Source: Rachycentron canadum (lineage: Eukaryota; Chordata; Actinopteri; Carangiformes; Rachycentridae). From it: a DNA stretch of 64,000 nucleotides. Numbering within the stretch: the stretch's first letter is position 1; each line of letters begins with the position of its first letter. Under the pieces are notes generated by a model, which did no database searches, was not told the origin of the DNA, and saw only the letters and a list, made by a program, of their open reading frames with translations. Positions 1 to 15,100 of the stretch are shown piece after piece. Made by a program: the position numbers and the translations under genes. The DNA lies in NCBI GenBank assembly GCA_038496675.1, contig CM076660.1, positions 9,854,816-9,918,815 on the forward strand, written 5' to 3'.

Positions 1-49
1 TTGTTAGTTCACATGTTTCAGTTATTTTTGTCTCTTTTTGCTTTTCTAG

Positions 50-130
50 GTGTACATCATCAAAGTGTCCTGGAGCGATGGCAGCACAGAAATCATTTAC
101 AGACGTTACAGCAAGTTCTTTGACCTGCAG
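50..130 (+). CDS. SH3PXD2B: SH3PXD2B exon, PX domain part 1
   Basis: 27 codons between acceptor TTTCTAG and donor GTGAGT, both ends phase 0. It reads VYIIKVSW to FFDLQ and contains the basic RRYSK motif of the PX phosphoinositide pocket. It is the first exon visible here; the initiator exon lies outside the window. Confidence 0.95.
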
Positions 131-3100
131 GTGAGTAACTGAGTTTATGTGTGTATGAAACTGTGTTAGTGTGTCATTGTATGCGCTTTGCTTTCTATGT
201 TCTAAGTGTGTGTACAGTTACAGCTTTTTTAGGAGGCAAGGAATGTGACAGGTTCTAGGTTTTCCACCAAGGAAGACCAGTATAGGTCAGGAAGAGAATG
301 GAACTACTCTCTTCATACAACACTATGACAGTGGTAATTATATTGTGTGAGAGGGGTCGGAAAATGTCCCGTTGCAGTTAGCTGAGAACAGTGATGAATG
401 CAATGACCACACTGATGACCACAGAAATGTCTGAATCATTCTTGAACGTCATACTGGCAGTGTGTGTTGCACAAGGAGGGAATCTCATTAGTATCTTAGT
501 TTGCCTTCCTCTTTCGAAGGTAATGGATCTGTGGCTCTGGCCACATCTGAGCTCAAAGAGCATGGACTCCAGGAAACCCAGAATGGCAACTGCTAATGAA
601 CACAGAGTCAATTTAGGCAAAGTATACTGTCAACCTAATTGGATTAAATGCCTTTTAATTGATTAGGGTGGTCAAAGGAAGAGCAATGAAATAAAATATT
701 TTAATGGTCCACCAAGATATTCTGAGCTTGCAAATGTTATGTTCACCAGAATGAATGTGAACTATTTCATTACTAATTTCATTCGTATAACTTACAAATG
801 TAAAACCTGTCCACATTCTTGCTCATATCACATTCATAACTGTTTTTAATTTTATTATCTTTCTATTTGTTGAGCCATTGCTTGAGGCTATGACAGTCAT
901 TAAGGTACTGCAGTGAAGGGAGGATAGTGAAAAACATGTGTAAGGGCTGTTGTCTGCTTGGCAGTCACACTGTCATAGCTTTCTCTAGCTATTCTCATTT
1001 ACACAGTGTATACAGAATTCATACCATTTCATGTATGTTTTAAGAAAGTTGCAACAAGTAAATTCAGATCGGTGAGAGACTTTACAATGTTGGAAATTTA
1101 GCCATTTTGGTTTCATCATCCAGTCATAGCGCTGCTTTGTTTTTGATGTCTTGGCCCCAGAGGAAGACTTTTTAGACTCTGAGAGGTGAGATGAAATGAG
1201 ATTACGAGACAGAAAGCCAGAATTATTGGCAGGATTAAGTTATTTCTTATACCAGAATTCATGACAACAGTAAATGTTTTGTGTTTTGTGTGCTTGGAAA
1301 CAGTTGCCTCTTTAAAACATCACCATTATCAAATGATAAAACCAAGATAAAACTGTCACTGATTGTTATTTAATGCTTATTTCAACCATGATTAAGTAGA
1401 ACTCACTTACTGTATCACGTTTGGTATTCTATCAACGGCACTGACTGACTCAAGCATATATGAGATATTTTCAGCAGGGGCATTCCTGGCTGGTGTTTGC
1501 CCTGCCAAGCTCTCAGCTGCTTCCTGGTGTGCTGGCAGCCTGTGGGTAGATTCTCAGTGGTGAGGGAGATGTTGATAAGCCCAGCTGGAGAGAGTGCAAG
1601 CCAATTTCTTATCTTCTGTTAGGTTTGGCAATAATATATAATAGACCATCATGAGGCTGCTTTATTTCTAAAAGAAAAGTGGAAGGTTTGAATGCTGAAA
1701 ATCCCTCAGTAAAGTGCCTATGGGAAGCCCAGAGGGGGTAAATGTGTTTCAGTCGGCCAGTCACTGCTTAAAGCAAGCTACACTTTATCACACAGTACTT
1801 AAATGAGTTGGTCATGTTTTCATTTAAATGGATGGCATTTAGTTTGGAAACATAAAAGGTGAGTAGGTGGGAGAAGGTCAAAGCTTTTGTCAGTGTTGAG
1901 TGCAGGAAACAGATTTATTGGAGTCAGTACACACCAACATAAACTCAAATTCTATTGAACTTTGGGCCAGCACAAATCATCGGACGTCATCCCAGGTAGC
2001 TTACCAGGATAGTGATGTAGCTGAGTCACTCATTTCCTCTCATTACCATTTTTTCATTTCCTGTTATCCTCCTTTGCTTACTCCATCCTGTCCTGCCTTT
2101 TGCTCGTTTGCTCTAGTCATCTCTGCTTCTGTAAGCTTGCGCTGTTGTCCTGGCTTGTGAGTCAGGAGTGGTTCATTTTACAGAAAGATGTATTTGAAAA
2201 AAAAAAGAAACATAAAGATAAAAAAAAAAAGATACATAAAGTGTCAAAGGTTAGTCCACAGCCACAAGAGCCAGACAGGAAGCGTTATTCACCACATCCC
2301 GTCACCACAGCTGGCCCAAGCAGCTGATGCTTAAGTTTATGTGCTTTTCGTGTGGTCATTGACCAGACTGTTTATTCACTCAGTCTGACTTCAGTATGGT
2401 TTCTTCATTTATTTATTCTATTCCAATAATTAGGCTTATTTCAATTCACAAATGCATGTTTTATCTGACTATATATATTTTATAAGGTAAAATCCAGACA
2501 GTGATCCTGATGACAAGAGGAAAAACACAGATGATGCTACCAGATATTTAATATCATAGCACTAGTTTGCATCCCCTGTGTCTCTGATTCTTTGACTCAT
2601 CCAGTAAAGATTCTCCTGTCAGATGAAAGTATTAACCTTTTAGTGGGGTTGGTCAAAAAGGGTCAAGGTTAAACCCCTCCTTATCAAATCTATAGTCTAA
2701 TTTGGAACAAGGCTGGGATCATGGCTTAAATGTCTCTCTAATTTTCTGATGTTATTGCATGATGCTCCTCTCATCCAAGATGTATCCACTACTTCTCTCC
2801 CATTTTCCTATAAACCACCCACAGTCTCTGTGTACCTGTGTCCCCTTAGTAGCATAAGGAGAAGGAGAAGGACTCTATGATTAAGTAGAATTGTTGCCTT
2901 CACTTATGCATTAATGTATTTGAGCAAAGTATGTGTTTAGTTTTGCAAACTGGTGAATACAGACTAAATAAACTGAGTAATTGGGATTTTAATAAACTGT
3001 GGCTGTTTAATATGTTTGCACTGTGAACAGAAATAGACTGAACTGTTGCTCTAAAAAGATGGAAAGAGCAGAGGTTTTTTTTTTTTTTTTTGCCATGGGG

Positions 3101-6100
3101 TCATCCTTTGCGGCTTTGCAGTTTTATTTCCATGTCACTAAGAACAGTTTCCATGCTGCACACGTGTCAACTCAACTTCACAAGTTCAGTCTTCCAGCTC
3201 TCCCAATACATTGCTTTAGATGCAGGATACATTTTACTTTTAAAGCTGTTGGACAAAAAAACAATACATTGCTTCTTGTTATTCAGATTTGTACAGCTGT
3301 CACATATTTTCCATTTTTTCGGAAAATTAGCAGCTGCTGCAAATGAACACAGTTTATATTCTCACCACATGCATGTCTCCACTTCGAAAGAAAATAAACA
3401 GAAACTGACTGAGCCTCTGTCTTCCGGTGCTGTAACATACTAGACAACAGACTGGGATGTTGTGCTTCACGCCTTGTGAGTGGGTGCTGCACCCTGCCAC
3501 TTGTTCTTTGTATGCTGCAATAGACTCCAGACCCAGTGACCAACAATAGAATAAGTGGGTATAGAAATTTGCCTCAGCAACAGGAGGACAGGGCAGGGCA
3601 GTGTGTGACACCAGAGAAATTGTGTCATATGCCTCCAGGGGTAGAGCAGTTGTCCAGAATTACAGTCATTAACTGCAGCCTCATCCACGTGACATTGATC
3701 CACCAAAAGAGTAACTCCTCTGATCAGCTGATGAGCACAGCGTAGACTAAGCCATGGCCTTTAGCTTCACAAGTTACACTGGTGCCTGGTACCTTGCAAA
3801 GCTTCAACCAAATGATAAAGTTTAACAGTCTCTGGCAGTGTTCCTGGCAGTATGGTGGTTGAGGTGATACATTACTATTGCTCTACCATTTATACAGATG
3901 TAGTTAATCCTATTCCAACTGATATAGCAGAATCAGACAATCGAAAATTATTTTGTTGTTTTCTAAACTGAATCTACCCCAATATATCACAATACACTAT
4001 ACATTAGTACTGAAATATAAATTGCATTATACTAATTTAGGATCCAAGTCAATCCACTTTATTTATTTCAAATGTGCATGAGAAACACTGAGCCACAACC
4101 ACGCCCTTGGGTGCTGTTTTTATACTGACCCTCTGCTGTGACCTCTGTGGATGTGGCTGTATAGAAATAGAATGGCTCCATGGGGACTAACTAAAAGTAT
4201 GACATTATAATTATATAGATCATATCTAGACTGAACATATCAGGCACCGATATCACCCGATGTGTCCATTTACCAAGGCGTTTTGCTGTTATGCTAACAT
4301 TAGCATATACAGTGGGGCACTACTAAGGCAACTTAATGTAAATCAAAGTAAGAGATCCTGTCTGAGAGCAGGATCTTTGTTCATCCATTAAGGATAAAAA
4401 GATAAATAGAAAAATAGATTTACTAATCCATCCACTATCTATAAAGTACAGTACAGCAGTAGTGTTTATTCGGTGCTGTTTATTCATCCTGGCTAGCCTT
4501 CAATCCAGTTAACCTATCATTTAATTCCAGTGCTAGTGCAGTTAATATAACAACATTGACATTAGTACACCGTACAGTATATTAAAAATATTGTATTAAC
4601 ATTAAGAGGCACTTCCCATGTATGATCTCTCTGTTCTTAATACTTCATAAATGGACTATCAGCTCAGTTCACCACAAACAAGTTTTTTTTTTTCCTTTAA
4701 CTGTGTGGTTGCATTTAAAGGGTTAAAATGACCTCATACATGAATCTTCAGTGAATGAGTGAAGGAATCAGTGGACTAGTGAGACAGGCATGTGGTTAAG
4801 AGAGCAGCCATTGTTCTTGGTCCTTTTATACTCTCATTCATCAGTCTGCCGCTTCTCAGATCTTCTTTATTAGGCCTTTATTTGAAGGCTGATGATGTGG
4901 TAAAAGCGGATATGGACTAGACAAATTATAGCCCGCCGTAAAGTTACGTTCAATGAAATAACAGTGTTTAGAGATTTACAGTTTCATGGGCATATTAACA
5001 GACTGGTGATGTGACAAATAGAAAGTTTGTTCTTCTTCCTTCTTTCAAGAAAGACCTAGAATAATATCAACATCTCCCGAGTCCACGAGCTAATGGTACT
5101 TCCAAGTCAATAAGTTGTGAAAAAAGTGTCTTTGCAGGTTAGAGTTTGAATAAAACTTAAACTAAAAACAAGTTCACAGAAATGAAATGATCATTTTTGT
5201 TATTGATTTGTGATATTGCTTCATGTTATCACAGTGTGATGTCCACAGATTACTTTACATATTTTGTATAGTATTTACTGTTATACACTCCTTATAGTGC
5301 CATTGTTCATTTCTTTCTAACTGAAACAAAGACAGGGATATCATTTAAAATAACACACTTTATAATAGCTTTGGAAAGTCATGTGGAACTTGACTATGTT
5401 TCCCCTTGGCTGCCTGCAGAGCATCAATATTTGATATTGGGTGCATGATGTAACTGGTATTTTGAAGAGACATCTTTACTCTCTGCAGATGGCTTTTCTT
5501 GTTTGAGTGGCTCTGATTACAGAGTAGATACAAGGTTCAGAGTAGAGACAGAGACTGGGTGTGCCTGCACTCAAAGTCAGACACATGGGAACAATTACAA
5601 TGTGTGGGGCATAGGCTCTTCTGTGTCTGTCTCTCTCGCTCTTTGCTTGCCTGTCTTTATGTTTACCCCATACCTTTTAAGGTGGAGCGATCAGTGCTGA
5701 GGCAACTCATTTTAATCCAAGCAGAGTGATGCTTTGTGAATTTAGTGCTGTTTACTCTATTTCATAAAAACTAAAAGACTGAAGACTAAAGTGAAGCATC
5801 TCTTTTACCTAACTTGAGCTTAAGCAGTTGTTATTTATGCCTAAATGCTGATCTTTGACCCACAATAGACGTAACGTAAAAAACAATTACTTTTTTTTCC
5901 CAGTGAAATCCAAGTCAGAGTTATGTTTTGTGAAAAAATAAAAGAAGAAAGACAGGATCTTTAGGATTGAACCTCCTTGTATATGGAATAAGGGGCATTT
6001 TATGGTGAAGAAATAAAGCGAAGTGGAGAAAACGATGGCCAGTAGGATTGTTGCAGCAGACGATGTGTAAAACATATGTCCTCTTTTATGTTTGAACATA

Positions 6101-9100
6101 CAGTATATTACTTTTAAATTTCTTTTTTCTGACTCATGCTTTCCCATCCAGATGTCTGTAACCATCCAGGGGCTGTCGGTCCTTTCAAATTGTCGTCAAA
6201 TAGTAAACTACCTTTGCATATAATGTTGCTCTGGCACTTAGTTTGATTGATATATTTTCCCCTCTATTTCAAATTACAGTTATATTTCACTAAATGTTTT
6301 GCAGAATTGAAATACCTGTTCATCTCAGGAATCTTTATCCGTGGGTGACATAGTCAACTTCATTTTCATTGCCAAGAAGCTTGGTGTGAGAACTATTTGA
6401 TTGAATGCCAGCTTTGGGGCAATATTGTGTCAGTGAACTCTCAACTTTGACCCTCAGTAATTAATAAAAGTTCATAGCGACAAGGTCAAAACTGTGTATA
6501 GCTGGACTGTGCTGTTGGCTATTTTTGTTCTCAGATGGTTTCTTTTACAGGAAATAGCTAAGGTCTCTCTGTCCAAAATGTCGCTAAGTGCTTTAAAAAA
6601 AAAAAAAAAAAAAAGACAAAAAAAGGTTGGTAAATCCAGTGTCAAATCACACTTAGTTGCTAAATGATTTTATAAGAGCATCAACCAATAAGGAAACTCC
6701 AACACTGACTGACCAATGGTGAAATGTTATCACTCAGTCACGAGGCATTCAGTGACATTTATGTTCAAATGCTAGCCCTGCTAGCCTATGCAGTGTTTAC
6801 ATTTCACACATGAAAATTGTTATTCAAGTTTAGTGGATTGGAGGATGTCGAAGCTTATTTCATAATTTGAGTCATTTATGTGTCATGCTGAAGAAAAGCT
6901 GGACGCTGCTCCTTGTCAAATACAGTATAAGAGGGTCACTAATTCAAAATCCAAAATCTACCAAACGTAATGCATCAAAAGTGTTGAATGTTTCTGTTGA
7001 AACACTAAGAACCAAAGAAGACAAGAAAAAAATTCTGGATATACATACACTCTGAAATGTTTTGCCATTAAAGTAAACATAAAACAGCAATATTCTTGAC
7101 ATACACATATCTTAACATGAGTCTCTCATATCGCTCAGGGCTCAGAGATATTTAAGTGGTCGGAATGAAATCACCCCTGGTTTAGATACTTGGAGAGCAA
7201 ATTTGTTTTGACCTTCAAATGCCTCTGTAGCACAGCCTTGCTAGATAAATCACTTTATCGGAACAGAACTCAGTCAGATATGGTATTGATTTCATTATGC
7301 ACTGGCCTTGTCATGTCACGTGGTCCATTTGCATCAGCCTCCTCGGTCTTTAATTATGTTGTTATGGTGCTTGTCTGACCTTGTGCTTCCTAAAATCTAG
7401 GGCTGCGCAGGTTTCAGTAAATTAATGCTCAACTAACTTATTGCAGTTTAAAAAAAAGAAACATGTCCCCTTGTTCTATCCCTTCTGTACCTTTGTTTGC
7501 CCACCACAGTCTAATTCATTTATCTGTATAGTTCCACACTTTTATTCCTAACATATCTCTAAAATAATATTTATACAGTTGCTATATCTGCCCCACACTT
7601 CCACTCTCTCTTGTATAAACACGCATATACCCGGATGGACGGTCGGTCAAAAAAATTAAGTTTTTACTGGCCCTATCTCTTACTTCTCTGGTTGTCTCTG
7701 TGTGCATGTGTGCAATGAAAGTGTGCAAGTGTGTGTGCTGCGAGTGGGCTCAGGCAAAACATTGATTGATTTGATTTCATATCACACAATACACAAACTC
7801 CTGTAACCTACACCTGCAAAAATATTAGTATTATATGTATATAAGGGTCTTTTATTAATGTTTTTGAAGGACATGATTCTATCCGTTGGTCACAATATCA
7901 AAGAAATTTCTGAACACTCATCTCTATAAAACATTTAAATTTGATCTCTTTTGACTTGAGGTTTGAAGATGTCAGAGAAGGCATTAGAGAAAGAGAGAGT
8001 GCACTTGAAGTTCATTGCTCAATATTGCCAGGTGTCATTTTATTGTCCTCAGCTGCATAGAGACTGGAAGACACACACACTTCACTTAGAGTAAAAGGCA
8101 AAGATGACGTGACAGGCCAAAATGACAGAACGTGACCTATAGCTCAGTGTGACAGAGGGAAGAAAGAAAAAAGTTTTGAATAGGACACCACAGGACTCTT
8201 AAAACAGATTGAGATTTAAAACAGGGAACATAGTGGCACATTCTGCTTGTGTGTATGTGTTGTCTGTGCACATTTCTATGTAGGCACATGTTACTCTGTT
8301 GATAACGTGCCCTTAAAAGAACAATGAAACTCTGTACCGTTGACTTAAGATCAGATTTTTGCTGGTCAGTTAGACAATAACTTTCCTCTGTCTCAAGATA
8401 GAAAAAGAACCCTGCCACACCACATATTAAGACCAACACACCCATGGGTGCTCAGAAGTCTATTTGCACAAAATGATTGGGTGAAACTGAGAGGAATGGG
8501 GGTCAAGAGATATAAGGAACCGCTGCTCTCAGGCCTTTTAAAGATTAAAGTAACAGAAATGTTCCACTATGTCAGTGGTGGCTTGCTGCTAACGGCCCCT
8601 TAGCTACAGCAGCATATGAAGCAGAGAGGAAAAACCATACCATCTGCTCAGTACGTTCCTAATCATTGGCAGGCCTTCCTTTATTGGCCGAATTCCTTGC
8701 AGGAACTGCTGATTTGTGAAAATGTGAACCCTTCCTTTCCAGCCTCAACTATCCTGTTGTGTGTAAGGTGAAATGCATGTTTATATGTGTACGACTGGCT
8801 GTAAATACTTTGTGTGCTAATCATTTTTGAATTAATTGTGGGGTTTCAGATGGAATTGCTGGATAAGTTCCCAGTGGAAGGAGGCCAGAAAGACCCTAAG
8901 CGCAGGATCATTCCTTTCCTACCAGGTAAGAGTTTACACACATTATTCCCCAGCCCCCTTTCTCATACACACACATACAGAATTATTATAAATATTAGAA
9001 TGAATATATTCATATTAATACAAATAAATGTTTTTATAATAATATACACACATGAAAATTTGGGGATTTGATTTTCAGGAATTTAGCTCAGTGCCTTTTT

Positions 9101-12100
9101 GGTTTCCTACTGATGATTAGACAAAACAATTTCTTAAAAGAAGATCTGAAATTTTATAGACCAAATAATCAAATAAAAATGAGCTTCAGCATTACTTGCC
9201 AGATAAATGTATATATTGCTACACACAGACCACTGTCACTCTGCACTTCCCCTTCACTGTACTGTCATATCTTTTGTATCATTACCTCTCATTTTGATTT
9301 CTGCGGTCTAAAAACTTGCACGCATTGGGTTGAAATCTAGACTGTGAACAGTGACTCACTGATTGTGGATAAAGTGAAATGAAAGCAGATTGTTGAGTTG
9401 AGTTTGCATACTGCACACAAAGGAACTGACCAGAATTATCCAAAGCAACCATAATTGGTAACCTCTCCGTACTGAGCTAGAACATGTGTCTTCATCCTCT
9501 GCTGATCACTCAGCATATGGCCCATAGATGTAATGTATCATGGTCTATAAATCCGGGTTGGAGCCTGAGTATCTGCCGTTGTTTCAGTTGATTTAAAAAA
9601 AAAGAAAAAAAAAACAGTTACAGTTCATAACATTAATTCTGGGTTATTTTCTTGGCTTATCTGCATCATTGTTCTGACTGAATCATCATCATGTGTGAAA
9701 CCTGACTGGACAAAATGATTTCTCCTTTTTAAACTTCCATTACTTTCAAACAAATCCAAGTTACAATCACATTTGTTTGGAAAAGGGGCTTTGGGTGTGC
9801 TTGACCAACTTTTGAACCAGTATTAGATTGAGATCCTGTTGAAAGTAATGTCTTTATGAGTGTTTGAAAGAAAGCCTCTCCCAAAGACTCCACCCATATC
9901 TCCCCCACCAGGCCTGGGACGGATGGGGGATAGGATTATTTATGTGGCCGTGCAGGTCTGGAACTCATTGTGAGAATACACTCACACACACACACAGACA
10001 CACAGTTTGATGAACTCTTGAGTAGAAGGAGGGGAAGAGAGATAGAAAAACATTGCTCACTGCTTTTCATACTCTAGCCCCTATTGCCTTATTCAGTAGA
10101 ATAGAATAGAATCATTTCATTATTTGACAAGCAAAGAAAACAGAAATAGTGGGTGATTAGTGCATTTAAAGACAGTGAAACATAACAACCTCAGCAAACA
10201 AGAAACCACAGCCAACAACACACCTTTTTCTAAAACAAGGAAAAATAAATAAATAAATAAACACACCATCTGTGGATACTGTTAAAAATCCATTTACGTC
10301 CTTTCTGTTTTCACAGCTCTTTGATTCCTGTTTGTAATGGTATGATATTACCATTAAAGGATGGCAGGGTGTTGCTGGAAAACATTATTTGTGTCTGGAT
10401 GAATGGAGGTTTTGAGAACAAGGCTCATTATCAGAAATAATCTCCATCTACACTAACACGCCAAAACACTCACGTACACTGGGCATGTGCGTGGTTGCTT
10501 ACTTGCAGAAAATCCCAGGAACGAGAAACACGAATAGCGAAAAGTAAAACCAGAGGCTTCGTTACTTGCTACTTGAAAAGAGTGTCAAATCAGGGAATGA
10601 TACATAGTGACTGTTTAGATCCAACAATCGTTTCCAAAAGTCTGTTTCTGCCTATTCAGATTAAAATAACCCAACAGGGCAGCAGCCTTTCCAAAAATCT
10701 GACCTCAACAAGGCAAAAGTGATGTATTTTAAAACTAAAACACATTACTGTAAATGTAGCCTGGACCCATATCTGGTCATAGAGCACTCTGAGAATGGCT
10801 CTCAGTTAATGTTTGCCTGATTTGGTGATGAATTTTCCTGACAGCCAAGAAAACCATTCACTTACAAAGCAAAAATCTGGATTGCGGGGCTGAGGCCAAG
10901 TTAACAAGGCACGGAAGTGGTTTTCCCTTCTTGGTTTGGTTTGTTCAAGGCCTCGAGACGTTTTTACTCCTTTGGTATCTCCACATCAGCAAAGTGGTCT
11001 TGCCTGCATGTGTGCACAGTACAGAATTTCTGCTCTGCTTTTTTTTTTTTCTTTTTCTTTTTTTGCCAGATGCACACACCAAAAACTTGGCTGTTGCATG
11101 TAGTTAGTCCAACACTGATCCCTAAGAAGTTCCAAAAACTGTCAACCCAAACTTTTTCAAATATTTTCTTTTGTTATCTCATGGGAGGCCATTTGAATAC
11201 CTCCCACTTTTGTTGATTTCCTTGTTGGGTTCACACATGACAGTTAAATGATAAAAGTGATCTGTCTAACCCAGACCCCTGAGCAGTGTCAGCAGGTCAG
11301 CCTTTGAAAAAGAGCTGATATGCTCTTGACCAATTACCTAAAGCAGGGGTTGTCAAACGATGCATCAAAAACACAAAAAGGAATGTGGGTCTGTTTCTTT
11401 AGGGCCCCCCTGCGTGATTGAAGAGGTGATATTTTTTCATGAACTTGGGTCCCAGAAGTAGACGATGAATTTGTAATTTGGGTTAATTTTTTCCCCTTTC
11501 CTCCTTATGATGTATCTATTTCAGCTACTGTGGTGTGCTGGGGATCTCTCTGCCTGCCACCGTGGCAGACAGGTCAAGTTTGATTCTGTTGAGCTGCATA
11601 ACTCACATTCCTCAGTCTGCAAACAGCAGAAAAACACATAACTGTACAGTTATCGTGACCTTGTCTATGCCTCAATCACGTTAATCTCCTGTCTGCAGGG
11701 GAGAGCAATCACTGCTCCTGCATGTGGTGTAACAGTAGCAGTTGATGATGTTGTTTGTGTGTGCCCTTAGTCAGCAACTTGCCTAAGAATGCAGTAATTA
11801 CAACAGACACACATCTGTTTGATTTCAGAAGAATTTAAGCTCAAGCTCAAGTCCTAAGTCAAGTCTCAAGTCATTCAATACAAGTTCAAGTCAGTTCTCA
11901 AATTCTGTAACAGCAAACTCTCAAATCAAGTCTCATTTGAGTCCAGGTCTTCTCTCATATTTGTAGTAAGTCTCAAACAAGATTTTAAGTTTTCTAATAG
12001 CAAGTTTCGAGTCAAGTCTCATGTAATAAGTGTCAAGGCATTTGCCACATCTTTAGAAACCTGCAGGCTGACTAAGTATTTCAGCTTCATCTTGAACATC

Positions 12101-15100
12101 AACCAAAAAAATCACACTGCATTGAAACATTTTCTTTACAAAGTTGTGTTAAAAGCAATTTCTTAAATAAAGGAGGGCAGGTCATTCCAATGCATAGACC
12201 TAATAATGAATTACTCTAAATGTGTTCCCATAAAAGGCCCTTTGTGCCTAACCTGTTTCTTTTTTATTCTAACTTGACTTTACAAGGTCAAAACTCAACT
12301 TGGCGCCTAAAGTCCTCAGTTTTGTGACTCAGTTTGACTGAGTATTAAGTCTACAGAAATCGTATTATGTAAATGATGCTGAAGAGGCAAATTATGGTGA
12401 AAAACCAAGAGGAATTCACGTGTAGTGAGCTCACTGTGTTTAAGGTGTGGAACAACAACCCTCTCTGTGTTCCCATTTCTATCTCCCTCACTTTCCCCCC
12501 AGGAAACAAAAGCTGTTTGATACCCTTGGTCACTGCTGGCTCTGAGATATGCCATAAAGTCTACCCTGCCTCAGCCATGGCTCCAAGCAGCTTTCCGCCC
12601 CTCCCTCCCTCCTTCCCCAAACAAGCCCTTTTCATCGGCTGCACCCATGAGTTGCCATGCATACAGAGTGGGCAGTGTTGAGTCAGTGCTTCTCTCCTGA
12701 CCCCAGAGAGCTTTGGAAAACTGTCAAAAAAGCTTTCTGTTTGAGGAGTGACAAGGGGAGGAGAGGAAGAAAGAGACAGAAAAAGAGGAGGAAGAGAAGT
12801 AGGCGTCTGGGGGTTGACTTTCAAAACTCTTCAGTTTCCGAGAGCTGTCCAGGCAGTGTGTTCATCCAGCTCTGCCAGCACCTAAGAGATTTGGAACGCC
12901 TTCTCTCATTCTTCATCTAGTCAATCTCCTTTTTAATATTCTTCCCTACCTAGGACTGTACTACTTTCTGCAGAAATGTAGTTAAAAACCGAGATTATTT
13001 TCATCCTCTGGGAAACACAAACGATTGTATAAAGTTGAGATACTTGCTCTGGCATGGCGAATAAAACTAGAAGTTACAAAACAAAAGGCACAAGTACAGA
13101 AGCTCCAGGAACACCTCTGAGTTTGAAGATCTGCCACCAAATTGTCCCACACACTCATAATATTAACTCAAATGAGCAGCCAGCTATATTACTTGCTTCA
13201 AGTTATATTAACCATATAGAAATGAGGTCTCCCTATTCACTGAAGGCATATTAGGATATTATAGTGAGATCTTCCATCTTCCATTTCCATCACATCATTA
13301 GACTTCATGTATTTCTAGTCTTGGTTTTTGTCACCCACCTGAGTTCAACTAGTTGGTTGTGTTTTCAGGAAGTGACCTCACATCTATCCACTCCACAGTC
13401 TCCATCCTTTCCTCTTCTTGTTTCCTTCCCGTATATGCATTCTTCTTTACTCAATATGCACAGAAAAGCACTTACACGATGGCATAGATATTCACAATCA
13501 GAAACTGTGATGATCACAAATAGACATTCACAATCACACACACACACACAAGCACATGCAAACAAACAAAACTATTTGTGGTTTTGCACTGAATGTGTCC
13601 AGGAAGAAGAAAGAGCCATTTTTAGCAACTTGGTTGAAGTGGTGGGGCTGTAGGAGGTTTGGCTGTTGAGCAGCCTCCTCCTGTGAGATAGTCTCACGTT
13701 TCAGCAGGTCCGCCTCATTTAGTCACTAAACAAATACCTTCGCCCCTTGATGGTTGTGATATGGTGACTTCTCAAAACATGAAAACATGTCCCTTTTTTT
13801 TTTTTTTTTTAAATTGAGGATCTTCTTACAGCCTTGACTTCCTGCCCAGTTTATATGTTTGCATTAGCTGGTCTCAGTGAACTTATCAGAGAAACTTCAG
13901 CAGCTAAACTGAGGAGAAAATAGATGCTGGAAATTTCCTGCATACCGTTAAGTCAGAAGAGTGTTTTAAGAGGCCTGTCTGTAGACATTTCTTGTTATTG
14001 TTATGGCGACTCAGCTCGTCTGTGCCTGAGGTTATTTGTGCCCAGAGTTAAAATAACTTGCTTTCGCAAAATCATTTATTCATGACTTGGAAAGGTCAGC
14101 TATTCATGTAGCTTCTTACCCACCTCACTGTGCTGTCAGTGATATTGATAACCTGCATGCATGTGTCTGCATGTTAATTCACTTACCCTGTATTCTACAA
14201 GACTGTGTCCCTATTGTCAAAAGTTTTTCAAAAGTTGCCTTTGACATCATCCAAAAAAAAAAAAAGCAGTTCTGCCTTTTCGGTTTTGTGTGCAGTATGT
14301 AAAAGTCAAATTCATGTCACTTAGTTGGGTTTTCTGTTCTGTTAACTTCTAGGTCTGTTTTTTTTTTTTTTTTTTACTGTTTTCCAGGGAAGATCCTGTT
14401 TAGAAGGAGCCATATCAGAGATGTGGCCATGAAGAGGCTAAGGCCCATCAACGAGTACTGCAGGGTGAGTGAATTGACCAATAATTGATTTAATCCTGGA
14501 AGTCTGCAATAGTTACATCCCTTGAATTTGCATGAAAGCTACCCCGACCAGTGAGCATTTACATGCTTGGCACAAAGTGCTAAAAACAAGGTAGAAAGCA
14601 TGGCGGTGGTCAGAGGACAAGAAAGACAACTATCCCACCCACAGTGTGAAACTGTATTAACAGGAAAATAATCTTTTCATGGTAGAGCATTCAGAATAAC
14701 ACCAAGGAACCACACCATCTGATTTTAAAAGAACTTGTGTGTTGTTAAATATATGTCTTTGGTTTGTCACGGTGCCAAATTTGGTCTGATTATCTTCACC
14801 TATTAGATGTTCCAGCTATCGAACACGCACATCGACACTGTAGCTGTAAAGAAACTCAAACACATGGTTGTATTCATTAAAAATAAGTTGCTAGCCACAC
14901 CGCAAGATTTACATCACAAGATTTATAGGATTACATTTTTCCAAGAACAGCTGTGTGAATAATGCCATCGCCCTTGCCTTCGAACTTGTGTGTGCCATGC
15001 TGAACTCCCTTGAGCGAGCAGCCGTGACAGCAGGCACAAAGGCTTGCTGAAGAGTCCTAAAAGCTCCCCAGGTGCTCTGCCGCTGACTCTGACCTCCATG

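Noticed and set aside
11346..11362. CAGGGGTTGTCAAAC, resembling a hAT-type transposon end
   Set aside because: I could not find a matching inverted end, a target-site duplication or transposase remnants.
13264..13653. 129-residue plus-strand open frame in a SH3PXD2B intron
   Set aside because: Runs through a CA repeat, has low-complexity composition and no recognisable domain; a chance frame.
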